Part shown: positions 38,680 to 50,100 of the stretch, piece by piece
How the letters are laid out: the number at the start of each line of letters is the position of its first letter
Numbering within the stretch: position 1 is the stretch's first letter
Assembly (NCBI GenBank): GCA_014549065.1
Contig: JACDOX010000156.1
Span: 374,544 to 438,543 of the forward strand
Origin: Cardinalis cardinalis
Lineage: Eukaryota; Chordata; Aves; Passeriformes; Cardinalidae
Direction: 5' to 3'
DNA length: 64,000 nucleotides
Made by a program: the position numbers and the translations under genes
Notes under the pieces: model-generated
Told to the model about the DNA's origin: nothing
Seen by the model: only the letters and a program-made list of their open reading frames with translations
Database searches by the model: none

Positions 38680-39081
38680 CAGCAAGCAAATAAGTCATTC
38701 AAAGACAAATCCCTGTAGTTATTCATAGAGCTGCTTTGGATGACAAAGAGCAATCTTTCATTGTATTTACTGCACACTCTTTGTACTAATGAACAATAAC
38801 CGGCTTTACTTAAATAATGGCTTCTGTTCTGAGTTGTGGTAAATGTTATACAGACCATATTCATCAAAAGCATGTCAAAGCCACGGATGACCTTTATTTC
38901 TTTTGCTTGCACTTGAAGAATTTGGGTAGCTGGTGAATAGCGATGATATAAAGGGCTTAATATACATCATGTAAAATAATTAGTGTCTTTAAAAAAACAA
39001 CATGCATAATGTACTAGTGGCGGCTCAGCCCCTGAGAAACAAACAGTGAAGATGTTGGCAATTTATTTTTATAACCCTTAC
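38680..39081. promoter_or_regulatory. Candidate conserved non-coding block
   Basis: Repeat-free, with SOX-like 'acaaag' and 'cattgt' words and 'aataattagtg'. An 83-codon frame is open across 38661-38912 on the minus strand, but it carries no motif or clear splice signals. A non-coding regulatory role is a guess from texture. Confidence 0.2.
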
Positions 39082-39149
39082 CTTTCAAAGAGCCTGTGCA
39101 TTCTACTTGCTTTCAGTTTGAGACAGGCTTCCTCTGTGTTCTTAAGCAT
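39082..39149 (-). CDS. Weak candidate first coding exon
   Basis: On the minus strand an ATG at 39149-39147 lies just after an in-frame TAA. It opens 22 codons, 'MLKNTEEACLKLKASRMHR' and on, ending in GAAAG|GTAAGG, a good donor. The outgoing phase (two bases) fits the entry phases of both the 34.4 kb and 30.6 kb candidates. Length is short, so chance is a serious alternative. Confidence 0.18.
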
Positions 39150-40369
39150 GCATTAAATCTGCACCTCAGTGGGAAGAAAACTTCCCATTAACTTCACTCA
39201 TCACTTGGAATTAATGAAGGCTATAAAGGAAAAGAAGTAAATTTGAATATGAATTCACAGAAAGAATGAAATAGGCAAAAAAAAAAAAAAGAACAGGGCT
39301 TTGGACTTGACTGTTTTAAGTCAGGTTAGGTTTTATGTGCTTTTTGGAGAAGAAACTGGAATCCCTATCTTCCTCCTCTCCCACACAAATCCTATGAGAT
39401 GAAAACACCCTCCTTCTGCTGCTGAATATTTATACTTTAAAGAAGCTGACTCAGGACAAGACAGTATAAAAGTATCCTTGAGTGTGATGGCTGAATCATC
39501 TCCCAAGAACAGTGCTCAAAAATCCCCTTATGATCCAGATACTAGAGAACATGTTCTCCAATAGACCTGGCAGAATACTCTTCTTGAGCATTGGGTCAGA
39601 GCACTAGTTGTCTTTACGTTGCTCCAGGTCTGACCTGACAAAAATATACTAAGAATGTCTACTGGATAAGACCTTTCATGTGGGACAGATAAGACACTGC
39701 AGTGAAATATGCAGGTGCTTAATGTTACCAAGCTTTGAGAGTCCTGAACAACCGCAAGAGAAACATATAAGAAGCTCTGCAGAAAATTGCTAGGGGAAAT
39801 TAATGGTTTCCATGATTGTACAACATCTGTGTAAACACAGAGGATCTACATTGATCTACATTTTGAAGCCAGCTACACCAATGGCAATTAATAAACACTC
39901 AGGCTCTTTTTTGAAATTAAATAGAGGACAGCATCTGGCATGAATAACATTTGCTGACCCAGCTCTAAATAAGGACTATCACCAGTCTGATACCCAGGTT
40001 TTGGGGACAGATATTTAAAAGTAACTGTATTACTTTCATCCTAATTCTCCTTACACATTCTTAAATGAGGAATTCTCTGGTGTCCATTAGCAAAAGAAAA
40101 GTCCAACTAATTCTTTCAATAAGCCCTCATCTAACTTATTAAAATCAACATTATGTATTTATTTTTAGAAGATATAAGTAAAAATAAAAACAAGCTGTTC
40201 CTTACACTACAAAACGTGCCCTGTAAATGTAGTCGAGTAAATTCAGTCTAAAAAGTTTATTTCTTATCTTTCTCTTGTCATCTGAGATTTGAATTGCGCA
40301 AATCAAATTAATTTATAACAATAGGCACAAATTTCTAAGTCTAATTACTTTGGAAACATACATATTTTT
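39150..40369. other. Unclassified sequence
   Basis: An A14 run lies near 39279. Nothing else recognised. Confidence 0.45.
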
Positions 40370-41260
40370 ATAGAATAGAATAAACTATAAAATCATAAAA
40401 TTTTTAGGGTAAGAAAGGATGCTATAAGTCACATAGTCCCTGCTGTGGACAGGGTTACCACTTACTAGATCAGATTGCTCAGGACCCCATAAACCCTGGC
40501 CTTGAACAATTCCAGAGATAGGGTGCCTCTGCCTTCTCCCTATCCACAGTTACCATTTTCCACTTGTGTTCATCAGTGTGGTTGGTCTTCATGTTATGGC
40601 TGATATACCTGCAGAAGTCTTTATTATTAATCTTGTCAAATTAATCTTCAGGCATGCTTTGACCTTCCTCACCCCATCCCCACCCAACTTGATTGTGTCC
40701 CAATGTTCTTTCCAGGTTACCTGCTTCTACTTACACAGATTGTGCATTTGTTTCTCATGCTTAAGTCTGATCAGCAGCTCTTGATTCATCCATATCAGTC
40801 TCTTGGCATCCTTTGCTGTCATCCTACACATGAGATTTGAGAGCTGTTGGGCTCTATGAAAAGTGTCCTTAAAGATCTGCCAGTTCTCTTCTGCTTTCCT
40901 GTTCCAGAGGGCAGTTTCCCAGAAGGTCCTATAGATTAACTCCTCCTCCTAAAATCCAGGGTCTTGTTCCATATTCCTCAGATTTGCAAACTCTACCCAT
41001 GCATGATCACTGCAGCTCAGGCTGCCTCTTGATGTCCCCAGCTGGTCTGCTAACCAGCAAACTGATTGGTGATACTTACTTGTTGGTGATAATCAGGTCC
41101 AGTATCACATCACCCCCAGCGACAGATGTATCTATTACCTGCCTCAAGAAGTTATCCTCCATGCATTCCAGGAGTCTCCTGGATTGCCTGCAGTTTGCCT
41201 CTACATTGCATTTGGTTTACTGCTGTGACAATTATACCAACACTACAGCATGAAGATTGC
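40370..41260 (-). mobile_element. CR1 LINE with the whole reverse transcriptase deleted
   Basis: Read on the minus strand: the C-terminal endonuclease and linker of CR1 ORF2 come first (about 41220 down to 40540). They include the catalytic Ser-Asp-His block (codons at 41011-41003) and 'aggtatatcagccataa' of the linker. The sequence then passes directly into the CR1 3' end ('ctctggaattgttcaaggcc', 40520-40501, and on to a degraded tail near 40380). The junction lies at about 40521-40535; the entire reverse-transcriptase region, roughly 1.5 kb in an intact copy, is missing. The 5' part before the endonuclease end is also absent. The element is dead. Confidence 0.85.
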
Positions 41261-41715
41261 AAATAGCTAAATTCTCTTTTTAAGGCCCCACAATCTTGCT
41301 TGATGAGACTCTTAAAATAACTTACAGTTTTTGGTTGTACCCTGAGTTAGATGCAAAGGAAAAATATTGACAAAATATTCTCAAGAGGTCAAACAACAAA
41401 AAACTTTACTGACAACCTTCAAAAAATCAGAGAATGCTGGTGAAAGTGTAGAGCAGCATCCAATCAGCATAAAACATCTCACAAAGGATTACCTTAGCGC
41501 ATTCAACTGGAGTTGGCAAACTCTAAGCCCATCTGATTTTAAGTTACTCAAAACTCTAGGAAGAGGGAATTAGAAGAAGAAGCAGAAAGAGAAAGAGAGA
41601 AAGACAGAAAAGATGTAGAAAGGAACAAATATAGCTACCAGTCCTGGTTCCAGCGGTGTTCCAGCTGATAGAATCTCCAAGAGGAGGTAGGGTCAGGTTG
41701 TGTGTTTACCGCAGG

Positions 41716-41747
41716 CTTTGGTTTAAATACTCTTTGGTTTAAATACC
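41716..41747 (-). promoter_or_regulatory. Tandem 16-base duplication carrying two TATA-like boxes
   Basis: Two copies of a 16-base unit (41716-41731, 41732-41747), each holding 'gtatttaaa' on the minus strand. It sits where a core promoter TATA box is expected between the U3 and R parts of the LTR. Confidence 0.6.
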
Positions 41748-41814
41748 CTTTGGCCCTCCTGGGCCCTTTCCCCAGCTGGGACCTGCGGTCACTCGGCCAC
41801 TGCAAGGCCAGCCC

Positions 41815-41985
41815 AGGGCTCCAGGCTGGGCGTGGGCACGGCCTCCAGCGGGCCCGGGCCTGGCGGCACCGCGGGGCCGGCACAGAGCCCCGGGGCTGGG
41901 CTGGGCTGTGCGGGCGAGGCCTCGCGCGGCAGGGCCCGGCCCGGCCCGGCCTGCCCTCACACACACCGCGGGGCTCCGCACAGAT
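41815..41985. promoter_or_regulatory. CpG-dense island inside the LTR
   Basis: I count about 20 CpG in roughly 170 bases, in a window that is otherwise CpG-poor. Retention of so many CpG suggests a young insertion or an unmethylated promoter-like state. Confidence 0.7.
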
Positions 41986-42035
41986 GTGCTTAGAATGCCT
42001 GACGCTCTGCAACCCGGCCTGCGCAACTATCTAAT

Positions 42036-43807
42036 TCTGTGATCAGAGAGAAAGAAAAGAAAAATAAAAAGTTGGTTAACACAATGTCACTGATTTTAGA
42101 ATTTAGCGCAGAAGTTTGGGCTGACATGCTTTCGTTTTTTTGGTAGCGGGAACTAATCTCACGAGTGAAGACCATGTCACCAGAACTGCTGACATAAAGT
42201 GCAGTTATTCCATACAGTAATCACATTAACACGATATCCTAGTCATCTCTAAGTAACCTGTAGTCATCTATGCAATTTCTTGTGTCACCTTTAAGGAAGT
42301 GTCTGAAACACTTGCTGTCTCAGTCTGCTAATGTTGCAGAGGCCATAAGCATCAATGCCATGCTTGGAAGAGAGTTGTTCTTTTCCGAAATTGCAAACAT
42401 GTAAACAAGATATTCAGTCCAACAGTGTCTAGCCCCATAAGCTAAAGTAATTTCATTCACCCATAGATTTCAGGGTAGGCTTTCATCTAGGTCAATGGTA
42501 ATGAATTATGCTATACAAATATATTTGCCTTCATTTATTTGTACTAAATTAGGGCCAAAAAAATACCCCCACCCCTCTCTCTCCTGACCTGATAAATAGA
42601 AAAAATTAGGTGAATTCACTCAGACAGGAAGTGTTAGCTGGACAAACAGTCTGCCAGCTAGATGAACTATACCATGTTCCATGTATTTAACACACATGCG
42701 CCATTTCAACAGTGTTATAGTAAAATGTTATCTAAAGTCACGTAATTCCCCTGATCTGTTCTTCTCCAAGTCAGCTTGGAAGTTAGGCAGCTGCCATATA
42801 AACTGCCATATTTAACACTTTATATACAAAGCAAATGGATCATCATTAGAGGAAAACCTAAAAGCAGTGCAAAGTCTCATCCACCTTTCACCCTGTAGAA
42901 GGGGTGTGTTCTCAAGAATAAGGGTGAGTGCACCCCACAGGACACAAAGGAAGCCTATACCATGATAAATGACAAGGAAGATAGGCCCTTGGACTCCAGC
43001 ATCATGAATGATTAATGCTTGTGAACACAAAGAGCTACCACTAGGTCCCAAGCACAATGAGGAAAGTGTTTCACATTGTTTCAACATGTGAAAAAGCAGA
43101 TAGCCACATTCAGTTGTTGACAATGCACAATGAGGCACACATACCACCTAAACCCGTATGAAGCTTTTTAGTAAAAAAAGTATTTAGTGACTTTTAGTAT
43201 TTTAAAAAAAGCATTTAGTAAATGCTCAGAAAAAGCATTGCTTATGAACTAAAGAATGTATTAAATATGACAGTACTGACTTATTTCTTGCTGCTAACAT
43301 ATAAGATAACTGCATCTTCATGTACCCAGTAATTCTCCACTGAAATAGTGAATAAATAACTATGACAAATGCTGCCATCATGTAATTGGCATAATGAGTT
43401 TCAATGGGGCTGAGGTTCTGAGAGTGATTTCTAGCTAGAGTAGATTAAGAATAAATCATGGAAGCCATTGCAGATTTAACTCTGACATCACTGAGACAGG
43501 AGTCTGACATGATTTTTTGTGGACAATTTTGGAACAGACCAGCTGAAAATAAGGAATTTCATCAAAGCTTGACCATGAGATAAATAAAACATTGTAAATC
43601 AGATGCAAACCATCTTACAAGCTGCTTAGAAATAATAAAAGTACAAACTGCCACCTGAAATTAGACCTACAAAAGGTCTTGTTAGTTATTGCTTTCATTA
43701 GTTCTATCCGGTTTTAAAGGATGTTCAGAAATAAAGTGTAAAGATAAGCTTGTGCTCTCAGGGACAAGCAGGACAGCTTCTTCTTTCGAGGTTCAGTTCT
43801 GCTGTGA
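42036..43807. other. Unclassified non-coding sequence
   Basis: Short diverged internal repeats built on 'catttagtaaa' lie at 43170-43245. No gene recognised. Confidence 0.45.
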
Positions 43808-43861
43808 TTCTGTTTGTGCTCGAGGAACTTTGAGCTGAAAAATTGCCATTCTTCTCTTTTT

Positions 43862-43914
43862 ATGGATCCGTTTCCTTGCCGACTGCATTTTTATCCATTT
43901 GGCTGGATTGAGAG
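43862..43914 (+). CDS. Candidate first coding exon of an unidentified gene
   Basis: Seen: ATG at 43862 opens 'MDPFPCRLHFYPFGWIE' plus two bases of the next codon, ending exactly at GAGAG|GTAAGTAC, one of the strongest splice donors in the window. The frame is open back to a TGA at 43805, so the exon could also be internal and start near 43825. No signal peptide is evident, and I do not recognise the peptide. The outgoing phase needs one base to complete an Arg or Ser codon; the acceptor at 54988 provides it. A chance ATG before a chance donor is possible. Confidence 0.3.
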
Positions 43915-43920
43915 GTAAGT

Positions 43921-45855
43921 ACATTTCTGTAGAAGTAATTCAGCAAGTGTTTGATATAATAAGTTCAAGGTTCCTTTTGTCATAAAGTAAGATGTAAAAA
44001 AATCCTACAAGCGTCCTAATTCTGTCCCAAATTAAGCACCACAAACATGGATAATACTTGTGAAATTTACAAAATATTATCACTGTTTGCATTATACTTT
44101 ATTCTCAGCAAAGAATGGTGAAATTGCTTATTCATTTCAAAAAATAAGCAGTAGGTACTATGGTTTACAGTGACTTTTTTTCCAAAAGTAACACTAGAAT
44201 TTAGAGTTCAGGATGTCTCTTCAGGTTTTTTGCCTTAGGCTTACTTTTTTTTCTAGAAGCCTATTTGCCCTCTCTCTCCAAGGTGCTTTAAATAACTTTT
44301 TGACATCCAATACTGACTACAGAACAGGGGACAGTATAAAGAGATGCTAGGGCATTGTGCTTTCCCTTTTTCTTTTTTTTTTAATTTTAATTTTAATTTT
44401 TCAATTTTTTATTTTTATTTTTGTCTCCCTTAAAAATACTGTAAAAATGGATCCTTGGGAAAGAAGAAGGAGGAAGGGAGAGGACAATTGAATGGGAACT
44501 GCAGTGTCTGTGATGGTTATATCCCAAAGGGACTGTTCAAAATAAAACACAGACTCATATTTAGTCAACTGCTGGGTCCGTGTGACATATGAATGTGAAA
44601 ATCATTCTGTGGAAAAGTTCTTAATCATTCAGGGACAAAGGAGCCCTATGTAGGTGCATGTGGAGACGCAATGCTCTTTAACAAGACATTTTAGACATCT
44701 TTATTGTCAATTTTCTGTTATCCTGAATAAACAGACACCAAAGTTGAGAAAAAGTGTCTGAATAAACAGAAATATGACATAGAACATATATATAAATCAG
44801 AGGGAATGACAAGGAGGATGTAAAGGATATAAGAAAATTAGTGACAGCTGGTTGTGAAATACAGATTTCTGAGTTAGTGACCAAACAAACAGATGAGTAC
44901 ACAGGACAGAATGGCTGAACTTGGGTATATTCTCCTTCATATCAGACTGGCTTATATAGAGCCAGCCATGCATCTTTGACCCACAGCTGACCTCCTCAGA
45001 TATTTTATCTACAAATGCTGAAAAACTGACTGGAACAACCAAATGACAAAAGACATGGAAGAAAAAGATGTTAGCAGCATGTGCATTAACCACTATGAGT
45101 TACTGATGACCAGTCCATGCACTGAATCAATGCAATCGAGCATCTAAATTGAAAAAGGTACATTTATGTATCTCAATTTTAGTGTTGTTTCATAAAGAAA
45201 ATTAACTTTAAAACCCCCACAAAGCTGGAGAGTGTATACACAGTATAGAAAGTTTGTTTGCCTATTGTTGTTCCTATGACAATGCTCCTATCTTTTGGTT
45301 TTTAATTTTTCCAGTGTTCCCAAATTCATTTCCTCAGTATCTGCTGCATGATCTGAGACAGCTATTCATAGATATAATCAATCTATAGCCTGACATTATT
45401 AGGATGTTTGCACTAGTACAGTGAAAAAATTGAGTGTTACTGTTTGTGTACAGAAGGAAGAATAAACATACACTGTAAGGATATAAGCCACCTCAGCTGG
45501 GTGAGCAGTGTGAAAGGAAGATGGAATTGTACCATTCATGTTGCCACGTTGGCAATGCCAAACATGTCACTCAGAAGAGCAGTTCCTGAAACTGTCTCTG
45601 AACATGCCTTTCTTTTCCCTTGGCTTACTCTACTACCTCTCCAATACCCAGATGAAAATTGTTCATTGGAAAATAATCACCTGGGTGTGCTGCCTGGTCT
45701 TGTGTAGTTGTGAGAAGATGATAAGCAAACATAGAGCTAAGGGATTGACTGCAATTTAGATAGAAGTTCTAACGAGGGAAGAGATAGTCAAGGAGCCTAT
45801 TGCTGAAAGTCAAAGTTCAACATCTACAGCATTTGCTGTTTCTGCATTCTGCCCA
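43921..45855. other. Unclassified sequence with a T/A-rich tract
   Basis: 44370-44425 is a TTTTAA-type low-complexity tract. Nothing else recognised. Confidence 0.5.
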
Positions 45856-45891
45856 CCTGGGGTAACCAGTACATCTCCAGGTTACCCCAGG
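45856..45891. repeat. Perfect 12-base inverted repeat, 12-base loop
   Basis: Arms 45856-45867 and 45880-45891 are exact reverse complements (cctggggtaacc). GC-rich for this region. Confidence 0.9.
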
Positions 45892-47072
45892 ACCCTGTCC
45901 CTACGATCTCTTCAGCCGAAGCCTGCAAGAAGCTGTAAGTCCAGCAACAATCAGGAAGCGAAGTTCTGAAAATGGAATGAAAATAGTTCAGCACTCTGGA
46001 TTTCTACTGGGAAATTTAGATCATATCCAAGTTTTGAAATCACAGAGCTGCAATCATCTGGGAGGAAACTGAAGAGATGAATGTGTCAGAATCACAATGA
46101 TGAAAATGTAGAGAGGGTGCCACAAAGACAGAGGACAAAACTATCTGGAGAGTTTTGTTTTCAAAACATTTTTTGAGGACCAGAAAGAAGGGAACTATGG
46201 AAAGAAAGTGAATGGATCAATTCCTTAAATACTGCTTTTGAAGGGCTTTAAGTGCCGTGAGTATCTATGAAACTAAGAGATGAGTGAGTACAAATTAACC
46301 ACCAAGCCACTTTAAGCAGAAGCATTTTTATAGTCATTCTTATTAATGCTAATCATTGTGAAAAGAAAAAAGAACCAAAACCAAAAACAACAAAACAACC
46401 AAAAACTAGTTACTGATTTAAAGCTGGTTCAGGCCAATTGTACCTGTCTTACTCCACTCACAGTGCTGCAAAAGAGAAAGGATTTATTGGCTAGACCCTT
46501 CAAGACTTCTTTCTGTTTCACATGCAGCTTAACCTTTCTTGGGTGTAGAAATATGTCAGGAAAGGATAAGCAGGGATAGGCATCAAACTTAGCTTGTGGC
46601 CGCTCTCTCTGCCTAGACTGAATGCCTCTCATTCTAATTCTGGGATACTTCAAATTCAGAGGAAAGGTCTTTTCTGAAACAAACTCTTTTCTCTTCCTCC
46701 CCTTCTCATTTCTATCTACGTATTTCTCTGTGATCAGTAAATGAGAGAAAATAAGGGTTTGCATTTTGATCACAAGGATGCAAGAAAAAGAAGAGCATCA
46801 GAAGATCTAAGTGCTTCACTGAAGGCCCAGAAGTTTTTCTTTTATTTTGCCCCAGATGAAATTCTGAGTTCTTGTGAGACTGTACCTTATGACTTAGTGC
46901 TACTTATTTTAGTTGAGGGTAAACTTTGTACTATTGAAGACCTGTTACACAGAAAACAGGAAAAATTTGACCCAGAACACAAGAGCAAAATGGCACATGA
47001 ACCTTAGAAAGATCAATATGGAAACTGGAAGAAAAGGAAGACCTTGCAATTTGAGACAGAAAAACCTCAGAT
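45892..47072. other. Unclassified sequence
   Basis: Contains an A/C-rich low-complexity tract at 46363-46408. Open frames of 88-114 codons on both strands between 46429 and 47007 lack motifs and splice support. Confidence 0.45.
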
Positions 47073-47134
47073 ATGTGTTATACTGAGCAAATGCAGCACC
47101 ATTATGTGTTATACTGAGCAAATGCAGCACCATT
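47073..47134. repeat. Exact 31-base tandem duplication
   Basis: 47073-47103 and 47104-47134 are identical. Lack of any difference implies a recent duplication or an assembly artefact. Confidence 0.95.
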
Positions 47135-50100
47135 AGCATAAGAGTGGAAACAAGACTGCAGGAGTGAAGTCTGCTACAGGTCATTTTAGATATTTGGGAG
47201 TCCTTGGGATTGACCCGAAATATAAGTTCCCTTTTGTGAAAAACTGAGAGAGCTCAGCACTTTCTTCATGTGAAGTTGGAAGGGAAACATAACATTAGAA
47301 CATCCAGTTCTTTGTTTGTGGCTATAGATTTGTTTCTATATATTTTATAGTTTTTATACTTTATAACTCCATCTCCTTGATGCCTTTGATTCTTTAAATC
47401 AATGATGAAAAAGTTCCAGGAGAGTAAATTTCAAGTNATTTTATAATTCATGTTCATTAAAAGACTTATGACAGAAAAACAGTCTTTATATGATACTCAG
47501 TGGAACAAGTTAGACAGGAATTATTGTAAAAGAAATGTTTAATTTCTGTAGTGCTGAATAAACATTACTGTAATGCTTCTCATGTTTTCAGAAGCTGAAC
47601 TCCCTTTCTCCCTATAATTCTATTCCTGGATGGCTATAATGCAGTAATTTTCAAATATAGCAAATTATATCACAGGTTTTGAAACATGAAATAGTCCAAA
47701 TGAGACTCAGAATCCAAGGCAGGTTGTCACTGAGGTCAATATAGACAGTCCTACTCAGCTGTGAATAAAACCCTTGGGAAAGATCACTGTATTAATTTCC
47801 ATTCATATTATAGCCTAAGGAAAGAATCCAAATCTGCAGAGGAAAAATGCTAATTGTCATCATCTTTAGGGGTTTCTTATTCCCAAGTATTTTCAAGTAC
47901 TTTTTTCACAAAATGTCTCTAGCTGTATTTGTTCAGTCTTGGAGGTAACTGGTTCTTGGTTTATCTTGGTTAATCTCGCATAGTTCTTGAACTATGCTCA
48001 AGAAGCATAAGAGATAGTAGGTGATTAGGGAGATGCTGAGTTTGTTATCAATTCAGTTTTCTCAGATTCACATAGCTCTGCACAAACATGATTCTGAGAT
48101 CCATGCCAGGCACTTTATCAGAGTGTCATTGCAAGCTCTCCATACACCATTCCTCCCTTCCTGCCACACTGAGTACTCTCCGAAGAACTCACAGAGTATT
48201 TGTTCTACACAAAGCTTAATATCATTCTCAGACAGCCTTTACAGAGCTACAGCTACAGGCCACCCATCTTGTTTCAAGTGCTTTTTCTGAAGATTTGGGG
48301 TCCAAAAGTTTTGAACCCCATTAAAGATCTCTCTGTGGTGTTTTTTTTGTTGTTTTGGTTTTTTTTTTGCTTAAGTGCACCTAAGAAGCAAATCTCTTTT
48401 ATTCAAAGAAATGTGAATATTTTTGATATTTGATTTTTTACCAGGAACTGTCAGCAACTTTTTACCAGCAGTGCCATTTTATCTGACCCTTAAAAAGCCA
48501 AGCTGAGCACTGTCAAATAACAATGATCAGGAAAAATATTCAATATGACACTGGAGAGGGAAGAAGGGTGAACACAACTGCTTTATGGTATAAAGCTGTC
48601 AGCAAAGGACTGCCAGTAAAAATATGTTCCTCTTTTACAGGCTTTTCAAATTTTGAAGATTACGCAGAGAGAAGTATGGGGGTAAAGGCTCCTAGCTAGT
48701 TTTGGAAAGTTCAGTCAAATGGATGAACAGATCACTGGCATGCCCTCACTATTATGCAGGAGTCTGGTACAACCAATCAGGAAGGAAACATTTATCTTGC
48801 CAGTGGCTGAATTCAACATGAGAATATGTCCAGTTCTTTATATTGCTCTAATTTAGACCACTTCCACCTTTGGAGTTTTGAAATAAGAGTGTTAAATCAT
48901 TGAAATTTCACCTTGCTTTACCTCTTATAAATTAATTTATTTGCTTAATTGTGAATCAGGAAAAGTTTGCTTCCTGAACGAAATTATCTTTTTCCCTCTC
49001 TCTATATATATGATATAATACAAGTTCAAAAATGCAATTATTTAGCTTTTTAAGGAATAGGTGAATATAAAATTTGGGCTTATTCAACTTGGTAAAATCA
49101 CTTGGTAAAAACAAGGTAGTAAATGAAGTGTAAATATGAGCATTCCTTAGATAGTGGGTTTTTTTCCCCCCTATAGATTACCAAGATATAGCCAACCTGA
49201 ACCAGAAAAAAGTCAAAATAAAGACTACTTAGATACTTGACTTGAAGTGAAAGCCAAGACATGAAATTAAGGCAGTTACCTACCATCTAAATTACATTGC
49301 CACAGATTTTCACAGCAGAGCTAAACCACCAGGATCTGGTGAAAAGCTCATCTAATCTAGCTTCCAAACTCTCTTTTCTAATCCGTTCTCATCTAAACTT
49401 TAGTCTTTAGAAGAACAAATCTGCCAGCCATAAAATTAACAAAGCAGGAAATTAACAAAAATATCTTTTTGTCACCTGTCTGATGTACAAACATAATTTT
49501 ATATATGAATTAAAGTTACATAGTCAAAGAAATATTAAAGATCTGTGATTTATGGACTAGTTTTCTTTTAATGCAAGACGGAAACATTAAAATGATACCA
49601 GATATAGTAGGAATACAAAAAATTAAAAATTATGAAGATAAAGAAGTAATTTTAAAAATTATTATAATATAATCTACACCCATAATATTCAAAGGGCATG
49701 TCTATATGCCTATAAGAAATGTCTATATATAAAACATGAATAAATAATTCACCCTGGCCTCAGGTGACACAAGGATTAAAATCAATTAATACAAAGATGT
49801 GTTGTTGCTGCTGTTTTGCACTAAATATGCTACCTTGCTGGATCTTTAGAGGGTTTTTTACATCTTTAAAGGTAGTTTAAATCTATCAGTTTGTGTGTGT
49901 ATCATTGCATCACCTGCAGCAAAATTCTTCCACATCAGCATTTTATGAACTACTAAAATATGTTCTGCAATATTTTGCAGTATAAACCATTTCCAGACAT
50001 TCTGGCAGTCAGGTGCCCAGTGAAAAGTTCTTGACATGAACAGAAAGGATGAAGTAAAAAATCCCCAAGTCAACAGTAAATAAAGGTGGATATATTCAGA

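Larger units (their letters stand above)
41275..42035 (-). mobile_element. Solitary ERV-type LTR with CpG-dense U3 and duplicated TATA-like box
   Basis: Read on the minus strand: a CpG-dense upstream part (42010-41760), then two TATA-like 'tatttaaa' words, then 'ctggaaccaggactggtag' (41653-41635), a long C/T-rich stretch, 'gggcttagagtttgcc', and an AGTAAA polyadenylation-type signal near 41385. Known: this order, and from memory much of the wording, is that of avian ERVL-like LTRs. No internal retroviral sequence flanks it, so it would be a solo LTR. The ends are approximate because no matching target-site duplication was found. Open frames over the CpG-rich part on both strands reflect composition, not genes. 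Confidence 0.6.

Noticed and set aside
41635..42034. Overlapping open frames of 95-125 codons on both strands
   Set aside because: They coincide with the CpG-dense part of an LTR. GC-rich composition removes stop codons on all frames; the peptides are Pro/Arg/Gly/Ala-rich without motifs.
46429..47007. Open frames of 114 (-) and 88 (+) codons
   Set aside because: No motifs, no splice support, and lengths are within chance for this much sequence.
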